Of a DNA stretch of 64,000 nucleotides, positions 1-8,764 are shown piece by piece (positions within the stretch are counted from its first letter, which is position 1; every line of letters starts with the position of its first letter). The stretch is taken from positions 1,896,501-1,960,500 of the forward strand of contig NZ_CP016020.1 in the NCBI RefSeq assembly GCF_001889165.1, read 5' to 3'. The position numbers were made by a program, and so were the translations under genes. This DNA is from Bacillus weihaiensis (GTDB taxonomy: Bacteria > Bacillota > Bacilli > Bacillales > Bacillaceae). The notes below the pieces were generated by a model. The model saw only the letters and a program-made list of their open reading frames with translations, ran no database searches and was not told the origin of the DNA.

Positions 1-1203
1 TCTCCATTTTATAAAAGGCACCTTATGAATACGAACATTCACTCACTTGAGGATTTTAAAAGGATTCCATTTTTAACAAAGCGACATCTGAGAGAGAACT
101 CCCCATTTGGATTACTTGCCGTATCAAAAGATCAAACGGTTCAATACCATGAATCGTCTGGAACAACAGGTCAACCTATCTCAATTTGGTATAGTGAAAC
201 AGATTTAAATAGCATCATAAAACGGACGAGTGAAACAGGTGTTCATTTTTCAAACCAGGATACAATGGTTGTTCGGTTTCCATATGCCATGTCAATCATT
301 GCTCATACGATGCAAGACACAGGAAAACAACATGGAACATGCATCATTCCAACAGATAGCAGGACAACAATCACACCCATGACACGTGTGATAGAGTTGT
401 TACGGAAATGTGAGGCTACCATATTAGCTTGTATGTCCCTTCATGCAGTGATGCTTGCGGAAGTGGCTGAGGGTGTAGGGCTTAATCCGAGAAAGGATTT
501 CCCCCATTTAAGGGCTATCTGTACAGCAGGTGAGCCTATCACTGTATACAGAAGAAGGTTGCTTGAACGGATATGGGGTGTTCCTGTTTATGATAATTAT
601 GGCATGACAGAAACAGGGACAATTATGGTTGATTGCAAGGATCAACATCTTCACCAGGTAAATGATGACTTCTATCTTGAAATTCTAGAAGATGATCTTC
701 AAACGGCTACTCAACAAGGGGAGATAGGTAATCTGGTCATTACCTCATTATCACAATCAGCAACACCTATGATTCGATATATAACAGGTGATACTGTTCG
801 AATTTCTACTGAGTTGTGTACGTGTGGAAAACCTTATTATGAAATACATGGGCGAAAAGAGGCTAAATGGAGCGTAAAGGATATAGAATTTGATCTATGG
901 GATATAGAAGAAATCATTTCTCCATTGAACAGTAATAAATATTGGGCGGCAGCAACTCGTGATGATGCTCTCCATCTTGTGATTGAAAAAGAAGAGCAAG
1001 AAAGTGAAGCGAATAGGATGTCTAAATATGAACAAGAATTAAAAGAAAAGTTCGGAGTTAGCATTTACATTCACTTTGTTGAAAAAGGTGCGTTATATGA
1101 CCGTCGAGAACCGCTATCCTTTGGGATGAAGGGGAAGCCTATTTATGTTTTACCTGCTCATGAGTTAGATTATGTGCTTAATCGACTAGATGTGAACGAA
1201 TAG
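1..1203 (+). CDS. Phenylacetate-CoA ligase (PaaK)-family acyl-adenylating enzyme, 5' end outside window
   Basis: ANL-superfamily enzyme that would adenylate a carboxylic acid and load it on CoA. The frame is open from base 1 and reads SPFYKRHL before the first ATG at 25. That matches the normal family N-terminus, so the ATG at 25 is internal and the real start lies upstream of the window. Visible motifs are the SSGTTGQP phosphate-binding loop, DNYGMTETG, and YITGDTVR followed by a CTCG cysteine pair typical of PaaK-like proteins. About 400 aa are visible, against roughly 430-445 for the family. The gene ends in a strong hairpin shared with the convergent SASP gene. The substrate (phenylacetate or another aryl or acyl acid) cannot be told without the upstream neighbours. 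Confidence 0.85.
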   Translation, partial: SPFYKRHLMNTNIHSLEDFKRIPFLTKRHLRENSPFGLLAVSKDQTVQYHESSGTTGQPISIWYSETDLNSIIKRTSETGVHFSNQDTMVVRFPYAMSIIAHTMQDTGKQHGTCIIPTDSRTTITPMTRVIELLRKCEATILACMSLHAVMLAEVAEGVGLNPRKDFPHLRAICTAGEPITVYRRRLLERIWGVPVYDNYGMTETGTIMVDCKDQHLHQVNDDFYLEILEDDLQTATQQGEIGNLVITSLSQSATPMIRYITGDTVRISTELCTCGKPYYEIHGRKEAKWSVKDIEFDLWDIEEIISPLNSNKYWAAATRDDALHLVIEKEEQESEANRMSKYEQELKEKFGVSIYIHFVEKGALYDRREPLSFGMKGKPIYVLPAHELDYVLNRLDVNE

Positions 1204-1211
1204 AAGATAAA

Positions 1212-1252
1212 AAAGGATGACTTAAGTGCCAGGCACTTACGAGTCATCCTTT
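1212..1252. terminator. Bidirectional terminator with nested palindrome
   Basis: The arms AAAGGATGACT (1212-1222) and AGTCATCCTTT (1242-1252) enclose a second perfect palindrome, TAAGTGCC-A-GGCACTTA (1223-1239). A-runs on the left and T/A on the right suit both directions, and the element sits between convergent genes. The inner GTGCCAGGCAC core also occurs in the 120-bp repeats at 54.2 and 58.2 kb. Confidence 0.8.
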
Positions 1253-1263
1253 ACTAAAAAGTG

Positions 1264-1449
1264 TTATCGATTCTTTAGCTGACTTTCACCTAACGCTACT
1301 AGACGCTTAGTCATTTCGCCACCTACAGAACCGTTAGCTCGAGCTGTCGTATCGGCACCAAGTTCAACTCCTAATTCATTCGCAATTTCCTCTTTCATGG
1401 AATGGAGAGCATTTTCTGCACCAGGCACCAACAGTTTTTGTCTTGCCAT
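1264..1449 (-). CDS. Alpha/beta-type small acid-soluble spore protein (SASP)
   Basis: 61-aa spore DNA-binding protein; the family coats forespore DNA and protects it from UV and heat. The two conserved family blocks are present: EIANELGV (the region cut by the GPR protease at germination) and [12 protein letters not shown] near the C-terminus, with [10 protein letters not shown] between them. The ribosome binding site AAAGGGGTG lies about 7 nt before the ATG. It is monocistronic and convergent with the ligase gene. SigG control is expected from the family, but I could not point to a convincing SigG promoter. The exact ssp paralogue is not assigned. Confidence 0.95.
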   Translation of the reverse strand: MARQKLLVPGAENALHSMKEEIANELGVELGADTTARANGSVGGEMTKRLVALGESQLKNR

Positions 1450-1596
1450 CGTACAACACCCCTTTGAATGGTTTTAGGAACTGTGAGCACCGATTGATGC
1501 TCATTTCTTAGGTTCTCCGATTGACCAGTTTTTATTCTTTCCCTGTATTTTCATGATATTTATCAATTGCAACTTTTTTAACATCATTTCCCTTAC

Positions 1597-2571
1597 TTAT
1601 GAGGCGGATTGGGTTAGATTTGCCCCCTTTCCTTTTTTCGGTTTTGTGAAATAGCTATGTAGAATCATCCCAAGCATAATCAGGACTAAACCTAGCATTG
1701 TTAAGCCTGTAGGAAGTGGGGCTGATAATAATACTGTTTCACCTATGATGACAAAGACAACTTGTAACGATTGTGTGGCTTCAACTGCAGCTAATTTCCC
1801 TTGGTAATTCTTCGTCCTGTCTGTCGCGAGGAAGAACAAAGTAGTGGCAATGACACCTGAGCTTACACCAACGATAAAGCATTGCAGAACTTGCTGAGAA
1901 GAAGGCAAACCAACATGAATATAAGCAAAAAGGCAGAGGAAGAGCCAAAATGGTAAACTCATAAGGGTCATACCTAGAATACGTTGGAAGGTGTCGATCT
2001 TACCGTTACACACTTCCATCATTTTGCGGTTTCCTAACGGATATGCAATGGCCGCAATCATAACAGGAACTAACCCTAGTATCAGTGTGGAAATTGACAT
2101 GGAAGAGACGTTTGGAAAGTGAATAAAGCCAACACCTGTTATAATAATAAGTGAGATCAATAAAGAACGTACTTCAAGCTGATTACGGACCTTTATTTCT
2201 CCTTGACTAGTCTGTATCGTTTTATAAAAGAAAGGTCCTAGTAATGTACCGGCTACAATTGTTAATTGCCAAGAGCCTGCTATTAGCCAGCCTGGTCCAT
2301 AGGATGCAGCAAAGGTTAAAGGAGCATAGAATAAGCCGAAACCTACAAAGCTCCAAATTCCCCATTGAAATGGCTGTTCTTTTATATTTTGTACTACTTC
2401 TTGGAAATTTTTTCTACATAGAACGATGAGGAAGAAAAAGGGAAGCATAAAGAGAAAGCGTAATGATGAACTCCACATCCAGCTTCCACCCGATAATTCC
2501 ATTGAACGATTTAAAATAAACGTGACAGCAAAAAACATTGAGGCTACCACACCTAGGAAAATTTCCCTCAC
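1597..2571 (-). CDS. EamA/EmrE-like multidrug resistance efflux transporter family protein
   Basis: 324-aa integral membrane protein with about ten hydrophobic segments in two repeats of five, the DMT-superfamily layout, and a basic tail (KPKKGKGAN). It starts with GTG (MREIFLGVV) and only a weak purine-rich site lies upstream. It is divergent from the XRE-cupin regulator at 2678, and their short shared promoter region holds an AT-rich direct repeat that may be the regulator's operator. The family includes drug and metabolite exporters; the substrate is unknown. Confidence 0.8.
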   Translation of the reverse strand: MREIFLGVVASMFFAVTFILNRSMELSGGSWMWSSSLRFLFMLPFFFLIVLCRKNFQEVVQNIKEQPFQWGIWSFVGFGLFYAPLTFAASYGPGWLIAGSWQLTIVAGTLLGPFFYKTIQTSQGEIKVRNQLEVRSLLISLIIITGVGFIHFPNVSSMSISTLILGLVPVMIAAIAYPLGNRKMMEVCNGKIDTFQRILGMTLMSLPFWLFLCLFAYIHVGLPSSQQVLQCFIVGVSSGVIATTLFFLATDRTKNYQGKLAAVEATQSLQVVFVIIGETVLLSAPLPTGLTMLGLVLIMLGMILHSYFTKPKKGKGANLTQSAS

Positions 2572-2608
2572 ACCACATCACTCTCTTCACATTTTCTTCA
2601 AATGTTAT

Positions 2609-2640
2609 ACTATAATATACTTAAAGTAAACTATAATATA
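2609..2640. promoter_or_regulatory. Direct repeat in divergent promoter region, candidate operator of the XRE-cupin regulator
   Basis: ACTATAATATA occurs at 2609-2619 and exactly again at 2630-2640. The starts are 21 bp apart, about two helical turns, and CTTAAAGTAA lies between them. The TATAAT-like cores can also serve as -10 elements. The position directly upstream of the regulator and of the divergent transporter suggests auto-regulation and co-regulation; this is inference. Confidence 0.45.
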
Positions 2641-2677
2641 TATAATGAGCGTAAATTATTTTTATAAGGAGATAGAG

Positions 2678-3250
2678 ATGGATAAAAAACAAGAAGAATC
2701 AGTTGAAAAATTAGTCCAGCAAATTGGTCAAACACTAAGAATGGTAAGACAAGAAAGAAATTTAAGCCTTCAAGAGTTAGCGGACATATCAGCTGTTAGC
2801 AAGCTGACGTTAGGAAAGGTTGAGAGAGGTGAAGCAAATCCCTCATTATCAGTAATCTGGAAAATTGCAAATTCTTTAGGCTTACCGATTTCAACCTTAA
2901 TGAATGAAAAAGCGGAAGTTGTTGTTGTGAGAAACCATGAGGGGAATAGAATTGTCAGTGAAAACGGAGCGTGCTCATTAGAACCTATGTTTGATTCGAC
3001 AAACTTTAGGTCGATGGAACTTCATCGAGCATTTTTACAACCTAATAGTGACTATCATCCAGGTGCACATCAAGCTGGTGTTATAGAGTATGTGACAGTA
3101 ATGGAAGGAGAAGCGGTTGTAGTGGTTGATCAAGAAGAGTATGTACTAAACCAATACGATTCAATCAAATTTAGAGGAGACCGTGATCATACATATAAGA
3201 ATCTTACTCAATCAGAAGTTGTCCTACATTTTGTCATGACGTATATGTAG
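2678..3250 (+). CDS. XRE-family transcriptional regulator with C-terminal cupin domain
   Basis: 190-aa DNA-binding regulator. An N-terminal XRE helix-turn-helix (about residues 14-70, with LSLQELADISAVSKLTLGKVE) is followed by a cupin sensor domain (about 115-188, with HPGAHQAGVIEYV and the metal-site-like HTYKNL). The start is set at the ATG at 2678 because AAGGAG lies 7 nt before it. An in-frame ATG at 2645 has no ribosome binding site. This architecture is common beside a divergently transcribed transporter, as here (EamA gene at 1597-2571). The ligand is unknown. Confidence 0.9.
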   Translation: MDKKQEESVEKLVQQIGQTLRMVRQERNLSLQELADISAVSKLTLGKVERGEANPSLSVIWKIANSLGLPISTLMNEKAEVVVVRNHEGNRIVSENGACSLEPMFDSTNFRSMELHRAFLQPNSDYHPGAHQAGVIEYVTVMEGEAVVVVDQEEYVLNQYDSIKFRGDRDHTYKNLTQSEVVLHFVMTYM

Positions 3251-3306
3251 AAAAAAGGAAGAAAATGAATAATAATGATTATTATTATCAATAATAAGGG
3301 AGAGAG

Positions 3307-3334
3307 GGAGACAATCATGGGCGTGATTGTCTCC
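3307..3334. terminator. Hairpin between convergent genes
   Basis: A perfect 11-bp stem, GGAGACAATCA (3307-3317) and TGATTGTCTCC (3324-3334), with a 6-nt loop. It lies between the regulator (+) and the DUF1540 gene (-). T-runs are poor on both sides, so the terminator function is likely but not certain. Confidence 0.55.
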
Positions 3335-3340
3335 AATAAC

Positions 3341-3502
3341 TTATAGTCCTGCCGGTTCAAATGTTTTACAATCCGTTTCAGCGCTAGAATGCGCATCTTT
3401 TTCTTTGTGATTTACAACGTAGATTTGAGTTGCACCACATCTATTTTCTTTATTAATATTATGAACGCAGCTACTTACTTCACACAGTACGTCTTGTGCC
3501 AT
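3341..3502 (-). CDS. DUF1540 domain-containing small cysteine-rich protein
   Basis: 53-aa protein, MAQDVLCEVSSCVHN..., ending CKTFEPAGL. The four cysteines (C7, C12, C22, C45) and the spacing CxxxxC...C...ETDCKTF are the DUF1540 pattern, probably a small metal-binding fold. A very strong ribosome binding site (AAGGAGGTG) lies 7 nt before the ATG at 3502. DUF1540 proteins are frequent in spore-forming Firmicutes; their function is not known. The hairpin at 3307-3334 lies just downstream. Confidence 0.85.
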   Translation of the reverse strand: MAQDVLCEVSSCVHNINKENRCGATQIYVVNHKEKDAHSSAETDCKTFEPAGL

Positions 3503-3702
3503 TATTCAACACCTCCTTCATGATTAGGATGACCATTTGGGCAGGTTTTATACTTTGTTAAAGGATGCCTTAGTAAGCTTCAATCCTTGACAAATCTATG
3601 GAAATGATACAATTTGACACATTGACTTATTGTATAACGTTTTAGTAAAACGATTACTTTGTATCCAAATTATTATTACGAGTAGCTACTATACAATTTA
3701 AA

Positions 3703-3731
3703 TTGACATAAATAGAGAGATTTGATACATT
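3703..3731 (+). promoter_or_regulatory. SigA-type promoter of the ring-cleaving dioxygenase gene
   Basis: TTGACA (3703-3708), a 17-bp spacer, then TACATT (3726-3731). The spacing is ideal and the -35 consensus. The MhqR-type dyad begins at the very next base, which places the repressor over the expected start point. Confidence 0.75.
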
Positions 3732-3749
3732 TATCTCGAATTAAAGATA
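3732..3749. promoter_or_regulatory. MhqR-type operator
   Basis: The imperfect dyad TATCTCGAATTAAAGATA closely matches the established B. subtilis MhqR operator (inverted ATCTCGAA..AGAT pattern) that controls quinone-responsive genes such as mhqNOP and mhqA. It lies directly downstream of the -10 element, so bound MhqR would block transcription until quinone or diamide stress releases it. No mhqR gene is present in this window. Confidence 0.75.
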
Positions 3750-3794
3750 TTTGAACGTAAGGTTTTTTACTTTGTATCCTAGGAGGAAACAGAT

Positions 3795-4778
3795 ATGAAT
3801 TCGTTAAAGGGTATTCATCATGTAACAGCCATTACAAGTAGTGCAGAAAAGAACTATGAATTTTTCACATATGTGTTAGGAATGAGACTGGTTAAGAAAA
3901 CAGTAAACCAGGATGATATCCAAACGTATCACTTATTCTTCGCTGACGATAAAGGGAACGCAGGAACAGATATGACCTTTTTTGATTTTCCAGGTATACC
4001 AAAGGGAGTGCATGGTACAAATGAGATTTCAAAAACGTCCTTTCGTGTTCCTTCTGATGAGGCATTAGACTATTGGGTTAAGCGCTTCGATCATTATCAT
4101 CTTTCTCATGAAGGCATTCAAGAGCAATTTGGAAAAAAGGTTCTTCCCTTTGTTGATTTTGATGATCAAAGATATCAGCTTATATCAGACGAATTAAATG
4201 AAGGAATAGCTGCAGGTGAGCCGTGGAAAAACGGACCTGTACCCATTGATTTTGCTATTACAGGTCTAGGTCCAATATCAATCACAGTTGAGAATTATTA
4301 CCATTTGGAAGATGTGTTAGTGAAAATCTTAAGGTTTCGGAAAGTGTCAGATAAGGGGAAGTATCATTTGTATGAAGTAGGAGAAGGTGGAAATGGAGCC
4401 CAAATTATTTTAGAAGAAAATACGTCACTTCCTCAAAGTATGCAGGGCTTTGGGACAGTCCATCATGTAGCGTTCCGGGTTGAGGACAGAAAAGTGTTGG
4501 ACGAGTGGATAAACCATCTTGATTCATTTGGGTTTCCTACTTCTGGATATGTCAACCGTCATTTCTTTGAATCTCTATATGCAAGAGTAGCTCCGCAGAT
4601 TCTCTTTGAGTTTGCGACAGACGGTCCTGGGTTCATGGGGGATGAGCCGTATGAAACTCTTGGTGAAAAGCTTTCCTTACCACCGTTTTTAGAACCGAAA
4701 CGAGAAGAAATTGAACGATTGGTAAGACCGATTGATACAGTAAGAAGTACAAAAAGGCTTGATAAGGAAGTTTTTTAG
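3795..4778 (+). CDS. Ring-cleaving dioxygenase of the VOC/glyoxalase family (MhqO/MhqA-like)
   Basis: 327-aa Fe(II)-type extradiol dioxygenase-like protein with two vicinal-oxygen-chelate modules. Metal-ligand candidates are His8/His9 in GIHHVTA and His223/His224 in the matching TVHHVAF of the second half, with a Glu in LFEFATDGPGF. Homologues MhqO, MhqA and MhqE of B. subtilis detoxify methylhydroquinone and related quinones and are de-repressed when MhqR is released. The operator at 3732-3749 and the promoter at 3703 fit that regulon. The start is supported by AGGAGG 8 nt upstream. The mhqN and mhqP neighbours are absent, so I leave the symbol open. Confidence 0.88.
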   Translation: MNSLKGIHHVTAITSSAEKNYEFFTYVLGMRLVKKTVNQDDIQTYHLFFADDKGNAGTDMTFFDFPGIPKGVHGTNEISKTSFRVPSDEALDYWVKRFDHYHLSHEGIQEQFGKKVLPFVDFDDQRYQLISDELNEGIAAGEPWKNGPVPIDFAITGLGPISITVENYYHLEDVLVKILRFRKVSDKGKYHLYEVGEGGNGAQIILEENTSLPQSMQGFGTVHHVAFRVEDRKVLDEWINHLDSFGFPTSGYVNRHFFESLYARVAPQILFEFATDGPGFMGDEPYETLGEKLSLPPFLEPKREEIERLVRPIDTVRSTKRLDKEVF

Positions 4779-4864
4779 TGATTTCAAAGAACAAAACGTA
4801 GGAGCGACTAGGTTAGTAAACTAAGCTTTGTGTCGAAGCACCTAATCTTTTAGATACTTTCTAA

Positions 4865-5052
4865 CGTTAGGGAAGCAACAAGAAAGGCTGACGCCATTAA
4901 TGCGTCAGCCTATTACGACATGATAATATTTTGTACGTGGAATTCGTGTCTAGCTCTAGACACGGAAAGCCAGAGTCAAGATTAGGTATTATGTTCATAA
5001 TTCCTAATCGAGTTATGCATGTCGTCACTCGGTCGCTGCCTAACGCTTTTTT
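4865..5052. repeat. Multi-branched palindromic element (MITE-like or structured RNA)
   Basis: About 180 bp that folds almost completely. An outer stem pairs CGTTAGG (4865-4871) with CCTAACG (5039-5045). Inside it are hairpin AGGCTGACGC/GCGTCAGCCT (4885-4911) and a three-way junction. The junction stem pairs ACGACATG+ATAA (4915-4926) with TTAT+CATGTCGT (5013-5025, one bulged G). It closes two hairpins: CGTGTCTAG-CT-CTAGACACG (4945-4964) and GATTAGG..ATTATG-TT-CATAAT..CCTAATC (4980-5009). Six Ts follow at 5047-5052. It lies between convergent genes and matches no RNA family I recognise. Confidence 0.6.
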
Positions 5053-5324
5053 ACTATTTCACACGCAAGATTAAATCATAAAAAGATACGAGCAAAATAG
5101 ATTGTGTATAGCTGTCTTGAATTTCACAAAATTCATTTCCATGATCAAAGAAAAAGTAGTAGACTCTACTATTATATATAACCTTTTGTCCCATTTTAAT
5201 AAGAATCATCCTTTTTGTTTATTTTCAAAAGCTAGAAAATAAAGAGGTGAAACTTATATCTTCTGAAAACTTAGAATTTTACTTATTTTTACTATAACAT
5301 AGACAAAAGAAATTGCCTATATTA

Positions 5325-6326
5325 TTACTTCGTCAAATTATTTCGATCCTCCATTGTAGGTGGTTGTTCCATCCATCCATTTCTCGCCATGATTTTACCT
5401 CCATCTTGTCCGTAAGTGAAGATGTCCTTTGCTGTACTTGTCATAAGGAGGGGCAGATCAGAACGTAAACTAAAAGAGGTACCTAAAGCATTACTACCAA
5501 GGCCAAAGCTTGTAAAAAGACTTGTACAATACATCATTAACTTATCTGAAAAAGGTGATATCTTTGAGTCTGTTGCTTTCGCTCCCCACGTTGAAGAAGG
5601 TTGGATATCACTTTGAAGTAATACTTGAGTATAGTCCGTCACAATTTTCTTTGATAATTCTTTCCCTTTAACAAAGTATTTTTTTACTTCTGGTTCGTTG
5701 GCTACTTGAGCAAAGCCTGTAATCATTTGCATGCCGAATATATTACTTTCAATTGTATGATAGATATAAGAGACTTCTACAGTATTTAATGCACGTTTGT
5801 TTGAAAATAAGTTCAGTCCACTCATATAATTGGTATTTTTAGCAAATTCCACACGTTTAGGCATTGTAACAGAAGGTGGGCGTGGAAGAACATCTTTAAC
5901 TTGTAGATACTCAACGCATGTGTGAAAGACATTTTGTGTAAACGCTGTGAGTTCTTTATATAAGAGGACTAAATCCTCACGATAAGACATATTAAGGTGA
6001 AGAGTGTGTAACCCCATACTAATCTCCTTAATCATCCGAAGAAACATAATATCAAACATTTGATCGTACAATTTAGGTGCTCCAATATGTATATCCTCTT
6101 TCGTGAAACCAATTGGAATAACTGCCCCTTCTTTTTCAAATATTGTCTTAATAACCTCTACATATTTAACAATAGTTGAGTGTGTATTGGTCATAATATT
6201 CTTTGCTTCTTTATCGTCAGATACTTCTATAAAATACTCCAAGAAACGCTGAAGCATGGTTTTTTCTTGGTAGGTCATCCAAAGTGTCCCGACTTCACTT
6301 GAGGTCAATGGTTTAAGGTCTTTCAT
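5325..6326 (-). CDS. DUF3231 family protein (paralogue 1)
   Basis: 333-aa soluble, helical protein of the DUF3231 family, two tandem ferritin-like helical units. Each half opens with the LTSSEVGTLW / LNTVEVSYIY type of segment; the C-terminus has FSDKLMMYCTSLF and ends WMEQPPTMEDRNNL. I start it at the second ATG (6326) because GGAGAA is correctly spaced for it and too close for the ATG at 6332. Two further DUF3231 genes lie at 15820-17851. The family is common in sporulating Bacillaceae; its function is unknown. Confidence 0.85.
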   Translation of the reverse strand: MKDLKPLTSSEVGTLWMTYQEKTMLQRFLEYFIEVSDDKEAKNIMTNTHSTIVKYVEVIKTIFEKEGAVIPIGFTKEDIHIGAPKLYDQMFDIMFLRMIKEISMGLHTLHLNMSYREDLVLLYKELTAFTQNVFHTCVEYLQVKDVLPRPPSVTMPKRVEFAKNTNYMSGLNLFSNKRALNTVEVSYIYHTIESNIFGMQMITGFAQVANEPEVKKYFVKGKELSKKIVTDYTQVLLQSDIQPSSTWGAKATDSKISPFSDKLMMYCTSLFTSFGLGSNALGTSFSLRSDLPLLMTSTAKDIFTYGQDGGKIMARNGWMEQPPTMEDRNNLTK

Positions 6327-6787
6327 TCTCATTTCTCCAATCTCTAGAGTGTCAAGATCGATTAAACAATCTTTTTAAAAGTAGAAAGCAATCCATATGC
6401 AGGGTGTATCTATGTAAATGATAGCCATATATTCCTGATAGCAAGTGACAATTTCCCTGCTTATCTATATAAGCATCCCACATGGTGTGAATGAATATAC
6501 AAGGATAAACCATCACTATCCCAAATTAGTGAATTCCATGGAAATCGCGTATTTAGCCTCAATTTAAGAGGTAATGATCAATTCCATTGCTTCTAAAAAC
6601 AATCTAGGCGTTTTCACATATGTTATTCGATAGGAAAATGTATAATAAATGTAACCTTTGGAGGCATATATGGAAAGAATATTGAAGTCTTGTTATAATA
6701 GGTGTGTTTCTACTGCATTTGATTAAAGGGTTTATTAATAATGTAGATGTAGTCAATTAAGATTATTAATAGATATGATCATTAAAT
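6327..6787. other. Gene-free stretch upstream of cysJ
   Basis: About 460 bp with no supported coding sequence. It is AT-rich and should contain the promoter of the DUF3231 gene on the minus strand, but I could not choose a convincing one. No riboswitch, T-box or S-box core was seen. Confidence 0.5.
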
Positions 6788-6821
6788 CCTATTTGACTTA
6801 TAGGAATAGTGAAACTATTAT
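6788..6821 (+). promoter_or_regulatory. Promoter of cysJI with overlapping dyad
   Basis: TTGACT (6793-6798), a 17-bp spacer and TATTAT (6816-6821) give a SigA-type promoter. The -35 is embedded in the inverted repeat CCTAT-N7-ATAGG (6788-6804), a size suited to a LysR-type activator site. In B. subtilis cysJI is activated by the LysR-type CysL; a CysL-like role here is inference. Confidence 0.55.
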
Positions 6822-6894
6822 AATAGTATTCAATCTTTTTAAAAATGAAGTGAGAAAGTAAAAGTAAGTCTTATTCCTTTGCGAGGTGAACATG

Positions 6895-8736
6895 TTGCAA
6901 CTTCAAGTAATCAATAGTCCATTTAGTCAAGAACAAGTGGATCTGTTAAATCAATTATTACCTAAATTGAATGAAAACCAAAAATATTGGCTTAGCGGAT
7001 ACCTAACTGGTACACAAGCCCCTGGTGTGACATCTATACAAAATAGCGGTGAAGCGATACAAGCAGGTAACGTATCCGCTACTAAGGGACCGGCTTCAAT
7101 CTCTAAAGAAGTGACCATCCTCTTTGGGTCTCAAACAGGTAATGCTCAGTCACTTGCTGAGAATGCAGGCAAAACACTTAAGGAGAAGGGCTTTGATGTA
7201 ACTATTTCTTCTATGAGTGATTTTAAACCTAATTCCCTTAAAAAAGTTAAAAACCTTCTTATTGTGGTGAGTACACATGGAGAAGGCGAGCCACCTGATA
7301 ATGCGATAGCATTCCATGAATTTTTACACGGTAGACGTGCACCGAAGCTTGAAGACCTTCGCTTTTCTGTCTTAGCACTTGGCGACACATCTTATGAGTT
7401 CTTCTGTAAAACGGGGATTGATTTCGATCAGAAACTAGAAGCATTAGGTGGAACACGTCTCTTTGATAGAGTCGACTGTGATGTGGACTTTGAAGAGTCG
7501 GCTTCAAAATGGCTTAAAGGAATTGTTGAGGGTTTATCTAATGGTGATCAGGTAGCCGAAGCTTCAGATGACAAGACACAAGCTCCTCAAGTGGAACAAA
7601 CAGAAATCGTCTATTCGCGTACAAATCCTTTTCATGCAGAAGTATTAGAGAACCTTAATTTAAATGGACGTGGAGCAAATAAGGAAACGCGTCATTTAGA
7701 ATTATCATTAGAAGGATCAGGTATTACATATGAACCTGGTGATGCTCTTGGGATCTTCCCAGAAAATGATCCAGAATTAGTGGGGCTAATCCTTGAAGAA
7801 ACAAAGTGGAATCCTGACGAAAAAGTAACGATAAATAAGGACGGAGATACTTTAACAGTAAAAGAGGCTCTTACATCTTATTTTGAAATAACAGTGTTAA
7901 CAAAGGCAGTTCTCGAGAAAGCATCTGCTTTTACGACAAACCCGGATTTAGCAAAATTAATTGAAGCAGAAAACAGAGACCAACTAAAAGCCTATATTTT
8001 TGGTCGGGATATACTTGATCTTTTGCGTGATTTTAAACCTTGGTCTTTTACAGCTCAAGACTTCTTGTCGATTTTACGTAAAATGCCTGCACGACTATAT
8101 TCGATCGCAAGTAGTATCGAAGCAAATCCAGAAGAGGTTCATTTAACAATTGGTGCGGTTAGATACGAAGCACATGGACGTAAGCGTAACGGAGTATGTT
8201 CCATTTTAACAGCAGAACGCGTTCAACCAGGTGATAAATTGCCAATTTATATTCAAAAAAATAAAAACTTCAGACTTCCTGAAAATCCGGAAACACCTAT
8301 TATTATGGTTGGACCTGGTACGGGTGTAGCTCCTTTCCGTTCATTTATGCAGGAGAGGGAAGAGACGGGTGCACAAGGTAAGTCATGGATGTTCTTTGGA
8401 GACCAGCATTTTGTAACAGACTTCCTTTACCAAACCGAATGGCAAAAGTGGGTCAAAGATGGTGTGCTTACGAAGATGGACGTTGCTTTTTCACGCGACA
8501 ATGAAGAAAAAGTATATGTTCAACACAGAATGCTAGAAAACAGCAAGGAATTCTTCCAGTGGTTAGAAGAAGGAGCCGTTTTCTATATTTGTGGAGATAA
8601 AAATTATATGGCAAAAGACGTACATGAAACTCTTCTTACAATCATTGAAAAAGAAGGTAACATGACTCGAGATAAAGCAGAAGAATATGTGGCTGCGATG
8701 AAGAAACAAAAACGCTACCACCGTGATGTGTATTAA
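6895..8736 (+). CDS. cysJ: Assimilatory sulfite reductase (NADPH) flavoprotein alpha subunit
   Basis: About 613-aa diflavin reductase that passes electrons from NADPH through FAD and FMN to CysI for sulfite reduction to sulfide. Domains in order: short N-terminal region, flavodoxin/FMN domain (FGSQTGNAQ, about residue 78, to about 220), FAD domain with RLYSIASS, then NADPH domain with [12 protein letters not shown], ending YHRDVY. I place the start at TTG 6895, because GAGGTG lies 6 nt upstream and the resulting MQLQVxNSPF matches the known Bacillus CysJ N-terminus. GTG 6886 and ATG 6892 are in frame but badly spaced. cysI follows 28 bp later as one operon. Confidence 0.96.
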   Translation: MQLQVINSPFSQEQVDLLNQLLPKLNENQKYWLSGYLTGTQAPGVTSIQNSGEAIQAGNVSATKGPASISKEVTILFGSQTGNAQSLAENAGKTLKEKGFDVTISSMSDFKPNSLKKVKNLLIVVSTHGEGEPPDNAIAFHEFLHGRRAPKLEDLRFSVLALGDTSYEFFCKTGIDFDQKLEALGGTRLFDRVDCDVDFEESASKWLKGIVEGLSNGDQVAEASDDKTQAPQVEQTEIVYSRTNPFHAEVLENLNLNGRGANKETRHLELSLEGSGITYEPGDALGIFPENDPELVGLILEETKWNPDEKVTINKDGDTLTVKEALTSYFEITVLTKAVLEKASAFTTNPDLAKLIEAENRDQLKAYIFGRDILDLLRDFKPWSFTAQDFLSILRKMPARLYSIASSIEANPEEVHLTIGAVRYEAHGRKRNGVCSILTAERVQPGDKLPIYIQKNKNFRLPENPETPIIMVGPGTGVAPFRSFMQEREETGAQGKSWMFFGDQHFVTDFLYQTEWQKWVKDGVLTKMDVAFSRDNEEKVYVQHRMLENSKEFFQWLEEGAVFYICGDKNYMAKDVHETLLTIIEKEGNMTRDKAEEYVAAMKKQKRYHRDVY

Positions 8737-8764
8737 TACCCTCATTAGAAAGGAGATAACAAAC

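Noticed and set aside
1411-1432. GCACCAGGCACC core inside the SASP gene as another repeat copy
   Set aside because: It encodes the conserved LLVPGAENA region of the protein; the match to the repeat core is coincidental coding sequence.
3276-3290. Fur-box-like TGATTATTATTATCA
   Set aside because: One mismatch to a 7-1-7 repeat, but it lies in simple AT sequence between the 3' ends of convergent genes, with no promoter near it.
6327-6894. S-box or T-box leader before cysJ
   Set aside because: No T-box (TGG-N-ACCGCG-type) or SAM-aptamer core and no terminator next to the gene; control by a LysR-type activator fits better.
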